DNA of 64,000 bases from contig NZ_CP159833.1 of the NCBI RefSeq assembly GCF_047730175.1, positions 248,001 to 312,000 on the forward strand. The letters run 5' to 3'. Positions 46,646 through 56,013 of the stretch are shown in pieces. This stretch comes from Marifrigoribacter sp047730175 (lineage in GTDB: Bacteria; Bacteroidota; Bacteroidia; Flavobacteriales; Flavobacteriaceae). Within the stretch, counting starts at the first letter, position 1, and the number at the start of each line of letters is the position of its first letter. The notes beneath the pieces were generated by a model. That model was given only the letters and a program-made list of their open reading frames with translations. It had not been told where the DNA came from and ran no database searches. Made by a program: the position numbers and the translations under genes.

Positions 46646-48352
46646 TTATTTCTTGTAAACCGAAACTCCTTCTTTTATTGTTTCTAATACTATAATTCCC
46701 TTGATTTCTTCTTCTAAAACCTTTAAAGGATTTTTGTCCAAGATAACCATATCTGCTAATTTTCCTTCATCTAAAGTTCCTTTTGTCTCTTCTTCAAAAT
46801 GTTGATAAGCAGACCAAATTGTAATTGCTTTTAACGCTTCATAAGGTGTTAGTTTTTCATTAGCCCCAATAACTTGTCCAGAACGTGATTTTCGTTCAAC
46901 GGAGATTCCTACCATACGCATTAAGTTTGGCAATGCTACAGGCGCATCAGTATGAATGGTAATCTTTAACCCCTTATTTAAAGCTGTTCTAGTTGGGCTA
47001 ATTTTATTCCCCAAGCTATCCCCAATAATTTCCTTATGCCAATCTCCCCAGTAAAACGTGTGCAAAGGAAATAAAGAAGCTATTATATCTAACTCTTTAA
47101 AGGAATCTAATTGATCCTCTCTTACATATTGGCCATGGATTAGTACATTTCTTCTGTCATTATTTCCATATTTATCGGCCACTGGCTTCATCGTTCTAAG
47201 CATTTGATCCATCGCAGCGTCACCATTGGCATGTGTCAAAATTTGCCAATTATTTTTGAATCCTTTTTCATAGATAGCTATAACCGAACTATCATTTGGA
47301 ATAGCAGGATAACCAAGATACCCTTCTTTTGCTCCATCAGGGGGAATTAAATAAGGTTGTGTTCTCCAGGCTGTTCTTCCTTGGGGAGAACCATCTAGAG
47401 TTAATTTCATTCCACCAATACGATAATGATTACTATAAGTTTTACTATTCCATTTAGAACTCATGTATTTATCAACAAATAAATAATCAACATAGCTTAC
47501 TACATCTAATTTTAGTTTACCAACTTCTGATGCATTCACGAGCATTTCATGATTTTCCATAGTTCTCCCTTCTTGTGCAGTGGTGTATCCAAACGATAAA
47601 GCCATGTCTTGGCCTGCTTCAAAAAAATGATCTGCTGCTTCTTTAGTTATTGGGTTTAAAATTTTAAGCATATATGGAATTGCAGCTAATTCTTCTAGAA
47701 CGCCATTAGGTTCATTCCCTGTTTCTCTTCTAATAATACCACCTTCAGGATTTTTAGTTGTTGAGTTAATATTTAATAATTCTAATCCTTTAGAATTTAC
47801 CACGGCAAAATGACCTGATATATGGATAATCATTATTGGAAATTCTGTAGATACTTGATCTAAATCATGCTTTGTTGGAAATCGTTTTTCTTCTAGCACA
47901 GAATCATCAAATCCCATTCCAAAGATCCAGCCTGTTAATGCTCTATTTTCTTCAGTATTCCAATCTTTCAAAATATTTATTAGAGAGGTGATGTCTTTAG
48001 CTCCCGCATCTGGTGGTGGTAATATTTGTGCTCCTATAGCTTGGGCTGAAAATGAAGCAAAATGTGCGTGTGCATCAATAAATCCAGGAAGTAAAGTTTT
48101 TCCTTCCAAATTTATCATATTATGACCTTCACCCGCAAAATTCATTGCATCTCTTGTAGTACCTAAAAATTCAATTTTACCATTATTAACTACAATCGCT
48201 TCTACATATAAAGGTTTATCTCCTTCCATGGTGATGATATCTCCTCCACTATAAACCGTTGCGGAATTTACAATACCTGTTTTTTTATCCTGTTTGCAGG
48301 ATATGAGAATCATGATTCCAAAAATTAGGGTAAGTGATTTTAAATAGTGCAT
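46646..48352 (-). CDS. Amidohydrolase-family lipoprotein (YtcJ-like)
   Basis: 568 aa. Lipobox MILISC at the N-terminus. Amidohydrolase_3 fold: GKTLLPGFIDAHAHFASFSA metal motif, HISGHFAVVNSKGLELL, GSPQGRTAWRTQPYL, ILTHANGDAAMDQML and the IHTDAPVALPNLMR aspartate. Probably an exported metal-dependent hydrolase of an amide or cyclic substrate; substrate unknown. The only gene of its cassette. Confidence 0.9.
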   Translation of the reverse strand: MHYLKSLTLIFGIMILISCKQDKKTGIVNSATVYSGGDIITMEGDKPLYVEAIVVNNGKIEFLGTTRDAMNFAGEGHNMINLEGKTLLPGFIDAHAHFASFSAQAIGAQILPPPDAGAKDITSLINILKDWNTEENRALTGWIFGMGFDDSVLEEKRFPTKHDLDQVSTEFPIMIIHISGHFAVVNSKGLELLNINSTTKNPEGGIIRRETGNEPNGVLEELAAIPYMLKILNPITKEAADHFFEAGQDMALSFGYTTAQEGRTMENHEMLVNASEVGKLKLDVVSYVDYLFVDKYMSSKWNSKTYSNHYRIGGMKLTLDGSPQGRTAWRTQPYLIPPDGAKEGYLGYPAIPNDSSVIAIYEKGFKNNWQILTHANGDAAMDQMLRTMKPVADKYGNNDRRNVLIHGQYVREDQLDSFKELDIIASLFPLHTFYWGDWHKEIIGDSLGNKISPTRTALNKGLKITIHTDAPVALPNLMRMVGISVERKSRSGQVIGANEKLTPYEALKAITIWSAYQHFEEETKGTLDEGKLADMVILDKNPLKVLEEEIKGIIVLETIKEGVSVYKK

Positions 48353-48367
48353 ATGTTTGATTTAAAT

Positions 48368-48506
48368 TGTTGCCAACGTTGTTGTATATTGTTTGTTGCG
48401 TGTTTCAAGCAACTGATTTAGTAAATAATTACCGACCAAGAAAGTCCGCGAGGACTTTCGCAAGTAAGCAAAAAGCCAGCAATAAATTATATACGGTGTT
48501 GTGCTT
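48368..48506. repeat. Cassette-boundary repeat, type A (about 138 bp)
   Basis: Left arm GCCAACGTTGTTGTATAT, central hairpin GAAAGTCC/GGACTTTC, GCAATAAATT segment, right arm TATATACGGTGTTGTGC. The stop codon of the next gene lies inside the right arm. Confidence 0.9.
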
Positions 48507-49014
48507 TCGTTTTTATTTCGTCCGAAATTATTTCCCACCTTTTCTGTCTATAAATATAAAATGATTCAGCCCATTTTGCTACAAAGTTTGTTAATATTCC
48601 TGCATATAATTCAATTTCATCTTTGTACTTCATCTTGTTCTTGTCAATTTGGTTCAAATGAATTTTATGATTCCAAATTTTTACAAATGAATTTTGTTCA
48701 TTCGTGAGTATTGAGAATTCCTGATGGTCAATGTTCATGAATTTAAGTAAATGAATTCCGCCAAAAGGTATTAATCCATAAATCAGCATTTTTGTCTTTA
48801 TGGTCATATTTTCTTTCCAATATTCTGGGAATTCAGACCCAACAGGTTTAAATGTTACTTTTCCTTTACAAACAAATTTAAGTAATGAACTTTTTTGAAC
48901 TTCATTCCAAGCCGTATTTATGTCAATATTTAATTCGGAATAAATTGTCAATTTTTTTCCTTTAACACTTTTTCCATTGTAATTGATTTCTATATTTTCA
49001 ATACTTGAATTCAT
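48487..49014 (-). CDS. SRPBCC-fold (START/polyketide-cyclase-like) protein
   Basis: 175 aa. Pattern of the SRPBCC fold: IYSELNIDINTAWNEVQKS, LLKFVCKGKVTFKPVG, HHL-free middle, YKDEIELYAGILTNFVAKWA, and the long C-terminal helix FYIYRQKRWEII. The last residues (TKAQHRI) and the stop are encoded by the right arm of the adjacent repeat. Ligand unknown. Sole gene of a cassette with words GTTGTGCTT/AAGCACAAC. Confidence 0.7.
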   Translation of the reverse strand: MNSSIENIEINYNGKSVKGKKLTIYSELNIDINTAWNEVQKSSLLKFVCKGKVTFKPVGSEFPEYWKENMTIKTKMLIYGLIPFGGIHLLKFMNIDHQEFSILTNEQNSFVKIWNHKIHLNQIDKNKMKYKDEIELYAGILTNFVAKWAESFYIYRQKRWEIISDEIKTKAQHRI

Positions 49015-49038
49015 TGGTTTTTATTTCTGTTTTTAATG

Positions 49039-49177
49039 AAGCACAACGTTGTTGTATATGGTTTGCTGCGTGGTTTAAGCACCTAATTTAGCAAATAAAA
49101 ACCGAATAGAAAATCCGCGAGGATTTTCGTAAGTAGGCTAGAAGCAAGCAATTGATTATACACGTTGTTGTAACCAG
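49039..49177. repeat. Cassette-boundary repeat, type A
   Basis: Left arm GCACAACGTTGTTGTATATG, hairpin GAAAATCC/GGATTTTC, right arm TTATACACGTTGTTGTAACC. Compared with its neighbour the hairpin carries a G-to-A change matched by C-to-T. Confidence 0.9.
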
Positions 49178-49180
49178 TTA

Positions 49181-49765
49181 TTATTCAATTATTTTTTCTG
49201 TACTTGCTCCAAGCCAGTATTCAATAAATGAATCAAAACTGAAAATTAATACAATAAATAGAATAGTAATTCCAAAAGTGATTAATCTTTTTTTAATTGA
49301 AACACTAGATTTTGATTGAAAGTTAGTAAGCTTAATGACAGTATCTTTTACTATTTCTCTATTGAAAAATAGAATTAAGAATAACATTAAAAGAACTATT
49401 ATGGCATTGGCTAATGCTGGATATACATCAAGAAAAACAATATCGAATACAATTATGTTTACCATTATAGGTAATAATATCAATACTCCAATAAGCTTTG
49501 TTTTATTCCATAAAAGAAACCAAGCACCAATGAGTTGGGCAATTCCTACAAACATTATGTAAAAATATGAATGTCCCATAAATGTCCAGGCTAATGAAAA
49601 TCCACTTGCCTCACCTAATGTTGTATTTGCAATTTCAGCAGGTAATTTTCCTTTCATATAAAATTGACCACCTAACAATTTAGACAATGCATAAATATTA
49701 AGAATTATGAAAACGCACTGACGTAATACAAGTTCAAATGTTACTTTGTAGTTTGATTTATTCAT
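49181..49765 (-). CDS. DoxX-like integral membrane protein
   Basis: 194 aa. Five predicted membrane helices. The GIAQLIGAWFLLWNKTKLIG and LILLPIMVNIIVFDIVFLD segments follow the DoxX-like family pattern. Function unknown. It shares a cassette with the membrane HTH regulator (36-bp gap), which may regulate it. Confidence 0.75.
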   Translation of the reverse strand: MNKSNYKVTFELVLRQCVFIILNIYALSKLLGGQFYMKGKLPAEIANTTLGEASGFSLAWTFMGHSYFYIMFVGIAQLIGAWFLLWNKTKLIGVLILLPIMVNIIVFDIVFLDVYPALANAIIVLLMLFLILFFNREIVKDTVIKLTNFQSKSSVSIKKRLITFGITILFIVLIFSFDSFIEYWLGASTEKIIE

Positions 49766-49801
49766 TAGTTCGTTATTTGGTTAAGTTTAATTGCCTTGAG
49801 A

Positions 49802-50401
49802 TTAACTTAAGAATTGAAATGCTATTAGATACTTTAAAGATTTCCCATTATGATATCTGAAGGTATTAGCTATTACAACTAGAAAATTTAGAAAATACAT
49901 TGCGCTGATAGTTATTAGTATTCCGGCAAAGGAAATGGTAGTTAGTTCAAGTTTTGAAGTAATAAAAAGACCAATAACTAATAAAAATAAAAGTAATGTC
50001 CAAGATATTTGAAAGTTTAAAATAGATTTTCCAACATGGTCTATATCCTTTATCTTATCTTTTTTTGAAGTCCAAATAATTAATGGAATTAGTATGCCAA
50101 GTAATGGAAATGCTATAAAGCAGAGTTGCGACAAGTTTAATAGTAATAAAGCTTTACTATCTTCAATAATTTGCCAATCTATTAATTCGTTAGGTGTAAC
50201 ATTTAAACCACTTGATAATCTTTTAATGGAATCTCCAGTAGGTTGGGTTTCTCCATTTTCAATTCTTTGAACTGTCCGTAAACTTAACCCAGAATTTTCT
50301 GCCAAGAGTTCTTGTGACATACCGTTTCGCTTTCTTAATTCTTTTACTCGTTTTGCTAAATCTTTATTCTTCAATTGAGTTATGTTTAATTGTTGAAGCA
50401 A
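49802..50401 (-). CDS. XRE-family HTH regulator with C-terminal membrane helices
   Basis: 199 aa. Residues 12-72 are a Cro/C1 helix-turn-helix (RVKELRKRNGMSQELLAENS, SLRTVQRIENGETQPTGD). Residues about 88-195 hold four membrane helices. Membrane-tethered XRE regulators of this type are common in Bacteroidota. It probably responds to the membrane protein encoded next to it. The cassette is bounded by GTTGTAACCA/TGGTTACAAC. Confidence 0.88.
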   Translation of the reverse strand: MLQQLNITQLKNKDLAKRVKELRKRNGMSQELLAENSGLSLRTVQRIENGETQPTGDSIKRLSSGLNVTPNELIDWQIIEDSKALLLLNLSQLCFIAFPLLGILIPLIIWTSKKDKIKDIDHVGKSILNFQISWTLLLFLLVIGLFITSKLELTTISFAGILITISAMYFLNFLVVIANTFRYHNGKSLKYLIAFQFLS

Positions 50402-50469
50402 AGCTAAATAAAAGCATTGGCATTGGTGTCGTCATCTACATGACATCTTTACGTCATCTGTGTTTTAAT

Positions 50470-50606
50470 TGGTTACAACGTGTTCGTGTATGAGTAGTAG
50501 CGAGTTTTAGTGTACTACTTTTCGGAAAGTAATTTACAAAATAAAAAAGAATAGCGATTTGAATTAAAACTCAAATCGCTATTACTTATACACGTTGTTG
50601 GCGGTA
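50470..50606. repeat. Cassette-boundary repeat, type C
   Basis: Left arm TGGTTACAACGTGTTCGTGTA, right arm TTATACACGTTGTTGGCGGT. A perfect 13-bp stem lies inside (50550-50562 with 50571-50583), and an outer TAGCGA/TCGCTA pairing is also possible. Confidence 0.9.
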
Positions 50607-50611
50607 GTTTT

Positions 50612-51523
50612 TTATTTATTTATCTCTTTAAGTAGTTCATTTGCAGCTAATTTTCCAAAAGCATTTGCAGCTAAGGGACTAGCTCCTGTAATTAATTTTC
50701 GGTCTTTATGAACTGTATTATCAGCTTCTTCGTTGATGATTGTAACTCCCAAGTTGTTTAACTTTTCTCCATACTTGTAAGGCATGTGACCAGGTGTATA
50801 ACCAATCATTGGTCCTTGCTCATCCACAGCATCTGGAAATGAAGCAATTTTATAACCATTATATATATAATCATCTTTGTTGCTGTCTAAGCCAGCTGCT
50901 AATAATGCTGCTGGACCATGACAAATAGCAAGAGTAAACATATCATTATTGTACGACCAGTTTATTAGTTTATTCACATCTTTGTTTTCTGGTAGTCCTA
51001 GCATTGCTCCATGACCTCCAGGAATAAAAATAGCAGCATAATCTGAACTTTCATTCATGGTGTTAGCAACAAAATCAGATAAGTTTCCTGGATTTTCAAA
51101 TTTCTTTTTGAATTCAGCATATATTGCTTTTACATGCTCATCGTCTTCTGGCATTGCCCATTGCTCAATGACAACTGGTTTTCCATTAGGTGTTACAACA
51201 TCTACATCAAAGCCAGCATTTTTTAAATGTAGCACTGGTAAAAGTATTTCGACAGGATGATTTCCAGTTGAGAACTTTTTACCATTAGCCATGGTCATGT
51301 TTTTCTGCTCTGTGCAAATCATTAACACCTTTTTATTTCCTGTGTACTTATTTTCATAAACAGTATTATCAAAATCTGTAGTCGGAGATGTTGCTAATTT
51401 TAATGCTAATGGTGATGGAATATATGATCCATCTTCAGTTTCTGTTGGTCTAGATGTAAAGTAAAATACAAGACAAGCTAATAAGATGATGCTTACAAGA
51501 GTTAATATTATTTTTTTCTTCAT
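50612..51523 (-). CDS. Membrane-anchored DJ-1/PfpI (HchA-like) protein
   Basis: 303 aa. An N-terminal helix (IILTLVSIILLACLVFYF) anchors it. The DJ-1/PfpI domain has the nucleophile elbow AICHGPAALL (Cys201) and PGGHGAMLGL, and overall resembles Hsp31/HchA (glyoxalase/deglycase type). First gene in the same cassette as a nitroreductase and a Crp-type regulator. Together they suggest a response to reactive electrophiles; that is inference. Confidence 0.88.
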   Translation of the reverse strand: MKKKIILTLVSIILLACLVFYFTSRPTETEDGSYIPSPLALKLATSPTTDFDNTVYENKYTGNKKVLMICTEQKNMTMANGKKFSTGNHPVEILLPVLHLKNAGFDVDVVTPNGKPVVIEQWAMPEDDEHVKAIYAEFKKKFENPGNLSDFVANTMNESSDYAAIFIPGGHGAMLGLPENKDVNKLINWSYNNDMFTLAICHGPAALLAAGLDSNKDDYIYNGYKIASFPDAVDEQGPMIGYTPGHMPYKYGEKLNNLGVTIINEEADNTVHKDRKLITGASPLAANAFGKLAANELLKEINK

Positions 51524-51531
51524 GATTTGAT

Positions 51532-52161
51532 TTATATAAATGTTACTAATTTCTCTATTGGTTTTCTAACCTTTACGAGATTGGCTAACCAATCTTTATC
51601 TGTGTCTCTGTATCCTATTGGTAATAAAAGTGTACTTCGTAATCCTTTTTCTCTTAATCCAAGAATTTTATCTAATGCATCTGGATCAAAACCTTCCATT
51701 GGTGTACTATCTATGCCTTCGTAAGCAGCTTGAGTAATTGCAGCCATAAAAACGATGTAGGTTTGCCTTGCTGCATGTTCAAAGTTTGTTTCTGCATTAC
51801 GCTTTGGGTAACCATCTAATAACATTTGTCGGTAGTTTTCCCAACCTTCGTTTTTAAAACCTCTTATTTCGTTGGTTAAATCGAACATATAGTTAATACG
51901 ATCTTCAGTATAATTATCCCAAGCAGCAAACACCAATAAATGCGAGCAATCTGTAACTTGCGATTGATTCCAAGCGATTTCTTTGATACTAGATTTAGTT
52001 TCGTTATTTGTAATTACAAACACTTCAAAAGGTTGCAATCCACTAGATGTTGGAGCTAATCTAACTGCTTCTAAAATATTATCTATTTTTTCTTGAGAAA
52101 CTACTTTGCCATTCATAGCTTTAGTAGCATAACGTTCATTTAATTTGTCTAAAAAACTCAT
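51532..52161 (-). CDS. Nitroreductase-family flavoprotein
   Basis: 209 aa. NfsB-type fold: RYATKAMNGKVVSQEKIDNI at the FMN-binding N-terminus, LAPTSSGLQPFEVFVI, and C-terminal LGLREKGLRSTLLLPIGYRD. Uses NAD(P)H to reduce nitroaromatics or quinones. Cassette partners are the HchA-like protein and a Crp/Fnr-type regulator (8- and 69-bp gaps). Confidence 0.93.
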   Translation of the reverse strand: MSFLDKLNERYATKAMNGKVVSQEKIDNILEAVRLAPTSSGLQPFEVFVITNNETKSSIKEIAWNQSQVTDCSHLLVFAAWDNYTEDRINYMFDLTNEIRGFKNEGWENYRQMLLDGYPKRNAETNFEHAARQTYIVFMAAITQAAYEGIDSTPMEGFDPDALDKILGLREKGLRSTLLLPIGYRDTDKDWLANLVKVRKPIEKLVTFI

Positions 52162-52230
52162 TGTCTTATTTTAAGTATTCGACAAAAGTAGATGATAATT
52201 AAAACGCAAATATGAACCTATGGTAATAAA

Positions 52231-52806
52231 TCAATTTTTAATTCTTTCTTTTCGTATTCTACTTAAACTTTGCGGAGTAATGCCTAGATATGAAGCTATT
52301 TGATAGTTAGGTATTATCTTTTCAAATTCGGTATATTCTTTAATGAATTGATTGTATTTTTCAATAGCAGATAGTGCTAATAAACTTAAAATCCGTTTTT
52401 GAAGAGCAGAAATCCGTTTTTCAAAATTCTTACGCTGAATGGTTTCAAATTGAGGAAATTCTTGATAAAATTTTTCAACTTTAGAATTATCGATTATTAA
52501 AACCTTAGAATGTGTTAGGCTTTCGATGGAGACAACAGATTTGCTATCTGTATAAAGGGTAATGTAATCACTTATCCACCAGTTCTTAATGGCAAACTGT
52601 ATTGTGTGTTCTTTTCCGTCTTCCGTTTTGAAAAAAGAACGCAAACAACCACTTACAACAAATACATGCTCTTTTTTAATAGAGTTATCAGTTAGTATTT
52701 GTTCTCCTTTAACTAAGTTTTTCTCTTTGATTATTTCATTTAATTTATTTTCTATTTCAGGTGAAATTGAAACCGTATTTTTAAAATAATCTAAAAGTTC
52801 ATTCAT
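52231..52806 (-). CDS. Crp/Fnr-family transcriptional regulator
   Basis: 191 aa. Cyclic-nucleotide-binding-like N-terminal barrel (EQILTDNSIKKEHVFVVSGC) and C-terminal helix-turn-helix (YQIASYLGITPQSLSRIRKE). Likely regulator of the two enzymes that follow it in the same cassette, bounded by TACCGCCAAC and GTTGGCGGTA. Confidence 0.92.
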   Translation of the reverse strand: MNELLDYFKNTVSISPEIENKLNEIIKEKNLVKGEQILTDNSIKKEHVFVVSGCLRSFFKTEDGKEHTIQFAIKNWWISDYITLYTDSKSVVSIESLTHSKVLIIDNSKVEKFYQEFPQFETIQRKNFEKRISALQKRILSLLALSAIEKYNQFIKEYTEFEKIIPNYQIASYLGITPQSLSRIRKERIKN

Positions 52807-52816
52807 ATATTCAAAT

Positions 52817-53022
52817 TACCGCCAACGTCTATGTATATGAGCAGTGCGGAGGAAGAAAGGCATTAGCCTTTCGGACGGACACGAGCTGATTTTTACAAAT
52901 TTCGATTATTAATTTTTTTAGCAATAAGTCGAATTTGTTAAAATTCGGCGGTCTCCCAAATATACCCGAACTTTTAATTAAGCACAAACTCCCGCATTGC
53001 TTATATACTTTGTTGCCAGTAG
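52817..53022. repeat. Cassette-boundary repeat, type B (about 205 bp)
   Basis: Left arm TACCGCCAACGTCTATGTA, AAGGCATTAGCCTTTCGG, a CGAATTTGTTAAAATTCGG stem, right arm TTATATACTTTGTTGCCAG. GCAGTGCGG pairs with CCGCATTGC. The right word GTTGCCAGTA pairs with TACTGGCAAC at 54310-54319. Confidence 0.87.
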
Positions 53023-53186
53023 TACTTATTTCAATATCTTGTAATCTATCAAACCAATCTTGAAGATAAATCTCAATTGTGTTCGATTTCAGTTTCAAAA
53101 TAACGATTAAACATATTTGTTATATGAAATGTAAATATTGTAACTACAAATATCCAAGTTAGCGCTTTCGACACCGTCATAATAAA

Positions 53187-54101
53187 TTATTCTTTTATGA
53201 TCCTTTTTCTTATTACGCCAAAGGACGTCTTCACAACTAAAATGTAAGTACCTGAAGCTAGTTGGGCAATATTTAGTGTATTTTGATCAATAATTTCTGT
53301 CTTAACTTTCTTTCCAAGCAAATTAAATAATGTAATGTTTTCCAAATCAACATTATTAGGTAATTCAACATTAATTTCATCTTTGCTAGGATTTGGATAA
53401 ATTGAAACTGCATTAGATGAAAATTCATTGCTGGACAAATTTTCTTCTACTTTCAATGTCCAAGATAACGAGGTAGCATCAGAACCATTAAATGCAATTG
53501 GTTCCCAAACAACAGGGTTGAATTGCGTAGTTATTTTTTGTGGTGTGTAAGGAGAAGTATTTGTGGAGCCTAACCAACCCCAGTAAAAAGTATTTTCACC
53601 TGGAGATCCATCTGGAACATACTGAGCCGGTATCATCCAATAATCCCCTGCCGGTAAAATCACAGGATTATTTTCATTTGCCTCAGTAAAATCAATTTTT
53701 ATATCTGTCCTATTTGTTGAGGTATTGAATTGTGTAATTGTAAAACCTTGATTAAGTGGTATACGAAAAAGGCTCACAAGAGGAGTGTCTATTATTGGAT
53801 CAATTGCTGGCACATTTGAGCCAGAATTTGACACGATAAACACACTAAAATTACTGGGTTGAAAGGAACTGTTAACATTTTCACCAAAAAATTCTACTTC
53901 GAGTAACTGTGTTTCTTCCGTTAATGTAAAACTATCTGCACATAAGATATAGTTAATATCCCCAAATCTATCGGATTCTGAGGATGGATCCGAGAAAGTT
54001 TTGTCAACACTTGGAAGAGGAGGATTATCAACAATTGTTATTTGTCCAGCCGCATTTAATACTAACAGAAATGCAACAAGTAATGGCATAATTTTTTTCA
54101 T
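53187..54101 (-). CDS. Secreted protein with type IX sorting domain
   Basis: 304 aa. Signal peptide ending NAAGQ. A beta-rich body with FSVFIVSNSGSNVPAIDP, PAGDYWMIPAQYVP and TFYWGWLGSTNT, then a type A sorting domain (VSIYPNPSKDEINVELPN, LFNLLGKKVKTEII, LASGTYILVVKT). Exported by the Por system. Gene of a single-gene cassette; the 165 bp between it and the left repeat contain only short open stretches. Confidence 0.87.
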   Translation of the reverse strand: MKKIMPLLVAFLLVLNAAGQITIVDNPPLPSVDKTFSDPSSESDRFGDINYILCADSFTLTEETQLLEVEFFGENVNSSFQPSNFSVFIVSNSGSNVPAIDPIIDTPLVSLFRIPLNQGFTITQFNTSTNRTDIKIDFTEANENNPVILPAGDYWMIPAQYVPDGSPGENTFYWGWLGSTNTSPYTPQKITTQFNPVVWEPIAFNGSDATSLSWTLKVEENLSSNEFSSNAVSIYPNPSKDEINVELPNNVDLENITLFNLLGKKVKTEIIDQNTLNIAQLASGTYILVVKTSFGVIRKRIIKE

Positions 54102-54309
54102 AGCTTTGATTTTTTTGCAAACATAATAAAAATACTCGGGGTAAAGATACTTCTATTACTGTTTTGTGAAATTGTATGAGAATTCAACGAATAGCTCTAG
54201 AAGGTAATGAGTCAAACTAAAATACTGTCATAATGTTTCTTATACGATTCCTATTTATTTTGGAAAAATATGTTCTTAAAAAAGTCAATTATCATTGGTT
54301 TTTTCGTAT

Positions 54310-54447
54310 TACTGGCAACGATTAGTATATGAAAAGTAGGCGATTTCGAAGCACTAAACTTTCGGTTAAGCACAAACTGTGATACGAGCCAAAAGCCTTT
54401 ATTTTACTACTGTTTCGCCTATTTTTTATATACATTGTTGTGTGCCG
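54310..54447. repeat. Cassette-boundary repeat, type C
   Basis: Left arm TACTGGCAACGATTAGTATA, right arm TTTTATATACATTGTTGTG. TAGGCGA pairs with TCGCCTA. The right word GTTGTGTGC pairs with GCACACAAC at 55876-55884. Confidence 0.9.
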
Positions 54448-54454
54448 TATTTCT

Positions 54455-55855
54455 TTAATGTTTTGATTTAAATCCGTTCGAAAAACTTCCCGAATTATTC
54501 TCCCCTTTATAGTTTATCTGAACGCTATATGATTTACCTTTTTCTAACTTTTCTGTCTTTACTATGAATGAGTTTATTCCTTTTTTTGATTTAGCCTTTA
54601 TAGAACCGATTACTTTATCATTTTCATAGTCTTTTATCTCAATTTCAATGTCGAGTTTGTCTATAAAGTAAATTTCTAGTTCGACTTTCTGGGCTGATAC
54701 ACTATAAATATCTCTAATATTATTCTCATCCGTTTTATAGGTTCTTTCTCTTTTCGTTCCTTTTTCAATTCCTTTAATTTTTGAATAGGTAATTATTCCT
54801 TGAACATTACCAAACTCTACAAATGGCATTGGAAAAAATGGAAGAATAAAATATCGATAAGCGTCAGGTGTCGCTTGAACAATCTTTTCATAAGTAAATC
54901 CGTTGATTGTGTCCTTACTTACTCCTTGAAGAGAAAAACCCTTTTGTCCATTTTGTTCAATAATTTTAAGTTCAGTTTGGTAATCTTTGAAAGGAATAAA
55001 TTGGTGTCCGTAATAATATCCACTATCTGAAACTTGCATCAAGAATTCTTCAGGTCCATCTTTTGAACCGCTCAAGTAATTGTAGCCTTCAATTTCCATT
55101 CTTAAAGACTTATTTCCGTCAATTAACGTATCTCCAATGTATTTGAAGTTTTTAAATTGCTTGTCTTCATATTCGGCAATTCCTGTTGAATCATTGTACC
55201 ATTTTCTCCGATAAAACAACTGTATTTCATCTCCTGATTGTATGTCAAATCGGTTGTTGGTTTGGAAGTTGTTTTTAATACCTTCTGATATGTCATTATA
55301 ATTGTCTCCGAAAAGTTGTTTTGTATAAAAATGTCCGTTACTCGAAACCGCTAATGTTTTCAAGTCTGGTATTATTAATGCATAAACCTCTGAATTTTCT
55401 GTTTTAAAATACTTTCTTGGGGTTTTATCGGTCGCTACTAAACTGTCTCTTGGATAGCTTCTCCGTGTGTCGATAAATTCAAGGGACGTTTTTACTTGTT
55501 CTCCAAAAAGGGTAGCTATTTGTTCTTCTGTCTTATTGTAGTTGATATTGTGAACGGTTTGAAGAGTTCTGTTGAGAAGTCTATAATTCCCATCTCGAAA
55601 TGATTCGTAATAGATTTCAGTTTTTTCAATGTCAGAATAGTCGGTAAAATCTTCCGTTTTGAATTTTATGAAATTCCGATTTTCTATCAAGGTATCTTTT
55701 AAGTCCGTTCTAACTTGAAGTCCAATAATTTCATTTTTTTTGTCAAAGTAAGTTGCTCGAACATAGATTTTCGATTCAGCCATCTCTTTTCTGCTTTCTT
55801 GTCCAAAGCTGAACTGAGTCAGAAAAAGGAATGTTAGAAGTATAGTTATTCTCAT
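54455..55855 (-). CDS. Hypothetical exported protein
   Basis: 466 aa. Signal peptide ending FSFGQ. The body contains SFIVKTEKLEKGKSYSVQIN near the C-terminus and many charged beta strands (GDEIQLFYRRKWYND, KSLRMEIEGYNYL). I do not recognise the family. Sole gene of its cassette. Confidence 0.7.
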   Translation of the reverse strand: MRITILLTFLFLTQFSFGQESRKEMAESKIYVRATYFDKKNEIIGLQVRTDLKDTLIENRNFIKFKTEDFTDYSDIEKTEIYYESFRDGNYRLLNRTLQTVHNINYNKTEEQIATLFGEQVKTSLEFIDTRRSYPRDSLVATDKTPRKYFKTENSEVYALIIPDLKTLAVSSNGHFYTKQLFGDNYNDISEGIKNNFQTNNRFDIQSGDEIQLFYRRKWYNDSTGIAEYEDKQFKNFKYIGDTLIDGNKSLRMEIEGYNYLSGSKDGPEEFLMQVSDSGYYYGHQFIPFKDYQTELKIIEQNGQKGFSLQGVSKDTINGFTYEKIVQATPDAYRYFILPFFPMPFVEFGNVQGIITYSKIKGIEKGTKRERTYKTDENNIRDIYSVSAQKVELEIYFIDKLDIEIEIKDYENDKVIGSIKAKSKKGINSFIVKTEKLEKGKSYSVQINYKGENNSGSFSNGFKSKH

Positions 55856-55875
55856 TTATCGGGTTTTCTTATATT

Positions 55876-56013
55876 GCACACAACGTTTTTGTGTAAGGAA
55901 AGTTGCGTGTTTTATGCACTAAAGTTAGCAAATAAATCACAGATAGAAAGTCCGCGAGGACTTTCGTAAGTAGGCTTTTACTAGCATTTTTTTTTACACG
56001 GTGTTAGCGCCAG
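55876..56013. repeat. Cassette-boundary repeat, type A
   Basis: Left arm GCACACAACGTTTTTGTGTA, hairpin GAAAGTCC/GGACTTTC, right arm TTTTACACGGTGTTAGCGCC. The GTTAGCGCCA word overlaps the next gene's stop codon and pairs with TGGCGCTAAC at 56663-56672. Confidence 0.9.

Noticed and set aside
52829..53098. 89-codon minus-strand open frame covering most of the repeat at 52817-53022
   Set aside because: Two thirds of it is the repeat itself. Only the first 25 codons (MKLKSNTIEIYLQDWFDRL...) lie outside. No family and no conserved stop, so it is a chance frame or the relic of a lost gene.
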